This document shows, piece after piece, positions 14,814-15,697 of a DNA stretch of 15,697 bases (positions are counted from its first letter, which is position 1; each line of letters opens with the position of its first letter). The stretch is from assembly GCA_903858085.1 (NCBI GenBank), contig CAIOHJ010000277.1, positions 1-15,697 on the forward strand, given 5' to 3'. Both the position numbers and the translations under genes were made by a program. This stretch comes from an uncultured Chloroflexota bacterium. Its GTDB lineage: Bacteria; Chloroflexota; Anaerolineae; Caldilineales; Caldilineaceae. The notes under the pieces were generated by a model. That model saw only the letters and a program-made list of their open reading frames with translations. It ran no database searches and was not told the origin of the DNA.

Positions 14814-14823
14814 ATGTTTGCAA
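14808..14823. promoter_or_regulatory. LacI-family-like operator palindrome
   Basis: TTGCAAATGTTTGCAA is a 16-bp inverted repeat with 7-bp arms around a 2-bp centre. LacI/GalR-family operators commonly read like TGCAAACGTTTGCA, so this differs mainly at the central step. It lies about 100 bp upstream of the sugar-binding lipoprotein, where such a site would be expected for a sugar-responsive repressor. No LacI-type gene is in the window. Confidence 0.55.
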
Positions 14824-14932
14824 TAGTGGCCGAAGGTGCGGTTCAAAGTTTTGCAGCGGGTGAAACAGTTGCTGATGCGGCCGATTGGGACCCTGCGCCC
14901 CCCTTCCTTTCCAGAAGCTCAGAAGGCCAGGA

Positions 14933-15436
14933 TCACTGCGAGCGGACACACCGGAAGCCGAAGAAGAAGTCCCAGTAGTCGGGGTCGGTGCTGAGCCGGT
15001 AGACGGAGCGCACGCCGTCGCCGCTGCCCCACGACCCGCCCCGCAGCACACGGTACTTCCCCGTCGCCGGCCCCTGCGGGTTGGCGCTGGGCGACGTACT
15101 GTAGTAGTCCTCGCCGTACCAGTCGTTCACCCACTCAAACACATTCCCTGCCATGTCCATCACACCGTACGGGCTGGCGCCGAGATGGGCGCCCACACGG
15201 CTCGTGTCGTTGACACAGGAGTAGTTGTAGTACGCCCTGCTACAGTCCGGCGCCTCGTTCCCCCACGGGTACTTGCGCGTGTCGCTGCTCCCCTGCGCCG
15301 CCTTCTCCCACTCCGCCTCCGTCGGCAACCGCTTGCCCGCCCACGCACAAAACGCACTGGCCTGGTGCCAGTTCACGTTGATCACCGGGTAGTTGGCGTA
15401 GGTGCTCGTCCCATAGGCTGTTGGCAGCAGTCGCAA
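14933..15436 (-). pseudogene. Truncated formylglycine-enzyme-like (SUMF1/C-type-lectin-fold) domain
   Basis: The frame encodes the C-terminal two-thirds of an FGE-sulfatase-type domain: NYPVINVNWHQASAFCAWAG, KRLPTEAEWEKAAQG, YPWGNE, GVMDMAGNVFEWVNDWYG, then RVLRGGSW and GFRCVR before the stop. The domain normally begins about 80 residues earlier with a 'GMVxIPAGxFxMG'-like strand, which is absent here. The frame has no ATG before the conserved region; the first usable codon is TTG. Upstream it joins a PKD piece in another frame. The catalytic Cys pair of true formylglycine-generating enzymes, expected just after RGGSW, is absent, so oxidation of sulfatases is not predicted. The C-terminal layout matches retroelement-diversified lectin-fold proteins. 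It is most likely a broken copy, although a functional rearranged product cannot be excluded. Confidence 0.8.
14936..15052 (-). other. Candidate diversity-generating-retroelement variable region
   Basis: This is the last 39 codons of the formylglycine-enzyme-like domain. RVLRGGSW (15052-15029) and GFRCVRSQ (14959-14936) flank 23 codons in which 20 end in C, with GGC, AGC, GAC, GTC, TAC, CTC, ACC and TTC at positions where known variable proteins vary. Every such codon can arise from AAC by changing A only. The 26 codons before the block are much less C-ended (10 of 26). Diversity-generating retroelements write exactly this pattern into the C-terminus of such domains. No template repeat, reverse transcriptase or avd gene is visible here. 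Confidence 0.5.
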
Positions 15437-15539
15437 CCGCCGTGTAGGTGCCCGTCACCGCATAGCTGCGGGTCACACTGGCTCCGATGCCTGTCGTGCC
15501 GTCGCCAAAATCCCAACTGTAGCCAACGTTGCTGCCTGC
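15417..15539 (-). pseudogene. PKD-domain fragment joined out of frame to the lectin-fold piece
   Basis: The minus-strand frame from about 15539 reads AGSNVGYSWDFGDGTTGIG, then SVTRSYAVTGTYTAVATAANS. The YSWDFGDG and Y-x-V-x-G-x-YTAV signatures are those of PKD (polycystic kidney disease) domains, Ig-like modules common in secreted bacterial proteins. Only the middle and end of the domain remain. At its 5' side an in-frame TAG lies in the repeat sequence at 15541-15560. At its 3' side the frame shifts into the lectin-fold domain at about 15417-15436, where CTGCTGCCAACAGC could belong to either parent. This looks like a deletion or recombination joint. Confidence 0.7.
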
Positions 15540-15540
15540 T

Positions 15541-15554
15541 TTTGTAGGGCGAAG
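15541..15554. repeat. Inverse copy of the left-end repeat terminus
   Basis: TTTGTAGGGCGAAG is the exact reverse complement of 219-232 in the fourth left-end unit. It sits exactly where the PKD fragment ends, so a copy of the repeat end, or a recombination through it, probably cut that gene. Downstream sequence (CTAAACTC...) does not match the left units. Confidence 0.6.
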
Positions 15555-15572
15555 CTAAACTCATCCGCCCCG

Positions 15573-15668
15573 ATGGGGCAGGCGAACGAAAACCAGCGGT
15601 TGACGGAAGAATTGGCAGCGACGCAGGAGGCGCTGCGTCAGGTGAACCGCTCAGAGCCCCGACCGTAA
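15573..15668 (+). CDS. Short coiled-coil-like frame, possibly the tail of a larger gene
   Basis: ATG 15573 opens a 31-codon frame with a charged heptad-like helix (NENQRLTEELAATQEALRQVN) ending SEPRP. The frame is open further upstream through the repeat motif and into the PKD fragment, so the ATG need not be the true start. No ribosome-binding site is evident. After the stop, GACC/GGTC could form a weak 4-bp stem followed by TTTCTCTTTTTT, a possible terminator. I do not recognise the sequence. It may be the displaced C-terminus of a mobile-element or unknown protein. Confidence 0.25.
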   Translation: MGQANENQRLTEELAATQEALRQVNRSEPRP

Positions 15669-15697
15669 GGGAGGGTCTTTCTCTTTTTTGTATTCCC

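Noticed and set aside
14933..15436. Functional formylglycine-generating (sulfatase-activating) enzyme
   Set aside because: The N-terminal third is missing, there is no good start codon, and the active-site Cys pair expected after RGGSW is absent.

Overview
The window is most likely from a member of the Chloroflexota, probably a Caldilineae/Anaerolineae-type bacterium or a genome bin of one. This is inferred from the strongly GC-rich third codon positions, the sugar-binding lipoprotein with a VVVTATPT-type linker after its lipid-anchor cysteine, the secreted protease ending in a WLPLV-like tail, and the mix of LysM/YkuD proteins, receiver-cyclases and formylglycine-enzyme-like domains. No marker gene settles the taxonomy. 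Both ends carry the same repeat motif (TTTGTAGGGCGAAG or its complement), so the window may be a contig that broke at a dispersed repeat.

Layout. Positions 1-284 hold four tandem 74/68-bp units with inverted-repeat ends, followed at 343-477 by the C-terminal remnant of a Tn5/IS4-type transposase. A plus-strand pair (719-2222) encodes a CelD/FemAB-like acetyltransferase and a translationally coupled small unknown protein. A minus-strand pair (4750-2240) encodes an NfsA/Frp-type nitroreductase and the ribosome quality-control factor RqcH. A tRNA-Leu(UAA) at 4933-5015 opens a plus-strand block: a three-LysM L,D-transpeptidase, a YdjM-like membrane hydrolase, a second L,D-transpeptidase overlapping it by 4 bp, and a receiver/class III cyclase whose phosphoacceptor aspartate is asparagine. 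Converging on this block are a secreted subtilisin-like protease and an alpha/beta hydrolase coupled by a GTGA overlap (11002-8748). A bacterioferritin-comigratory-type peroxiredoxin (11112-11576) is divergent from the protease. A minus-strand ABC sugar importer (14707-11589: binding lipoprotein, two permeases, no ATPase) has a LacI-type palindrome over a possible promoter, and a perfect 12-bp hairpin between the lipoprotein and the permeases.

The right end (14933-15697) is a mosaic of fragments. A PKD-domain piece is joined out of frame to an N-terminally truncated formylglycine-enzyme-like (C-type-lectin-fold) domain, and a copy of the left-end repeat motif cuts off the PKD piece. The last 39 residues of that domain have the layout and NNC codon pattern expected of a diversity-generating retroelement variable region. 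This is the most interesting signal in the window, although no reverse transcriptase, Avd or template repeat is present.

Much of the window concerns the cell envelope: two peptidoglycan cross-linking enzymes, a secreted protease, a sugar importer and a putative membrane hydrolase, alongside redox (nitroreductase, peroxiredoxin) and translation-rescue functions.
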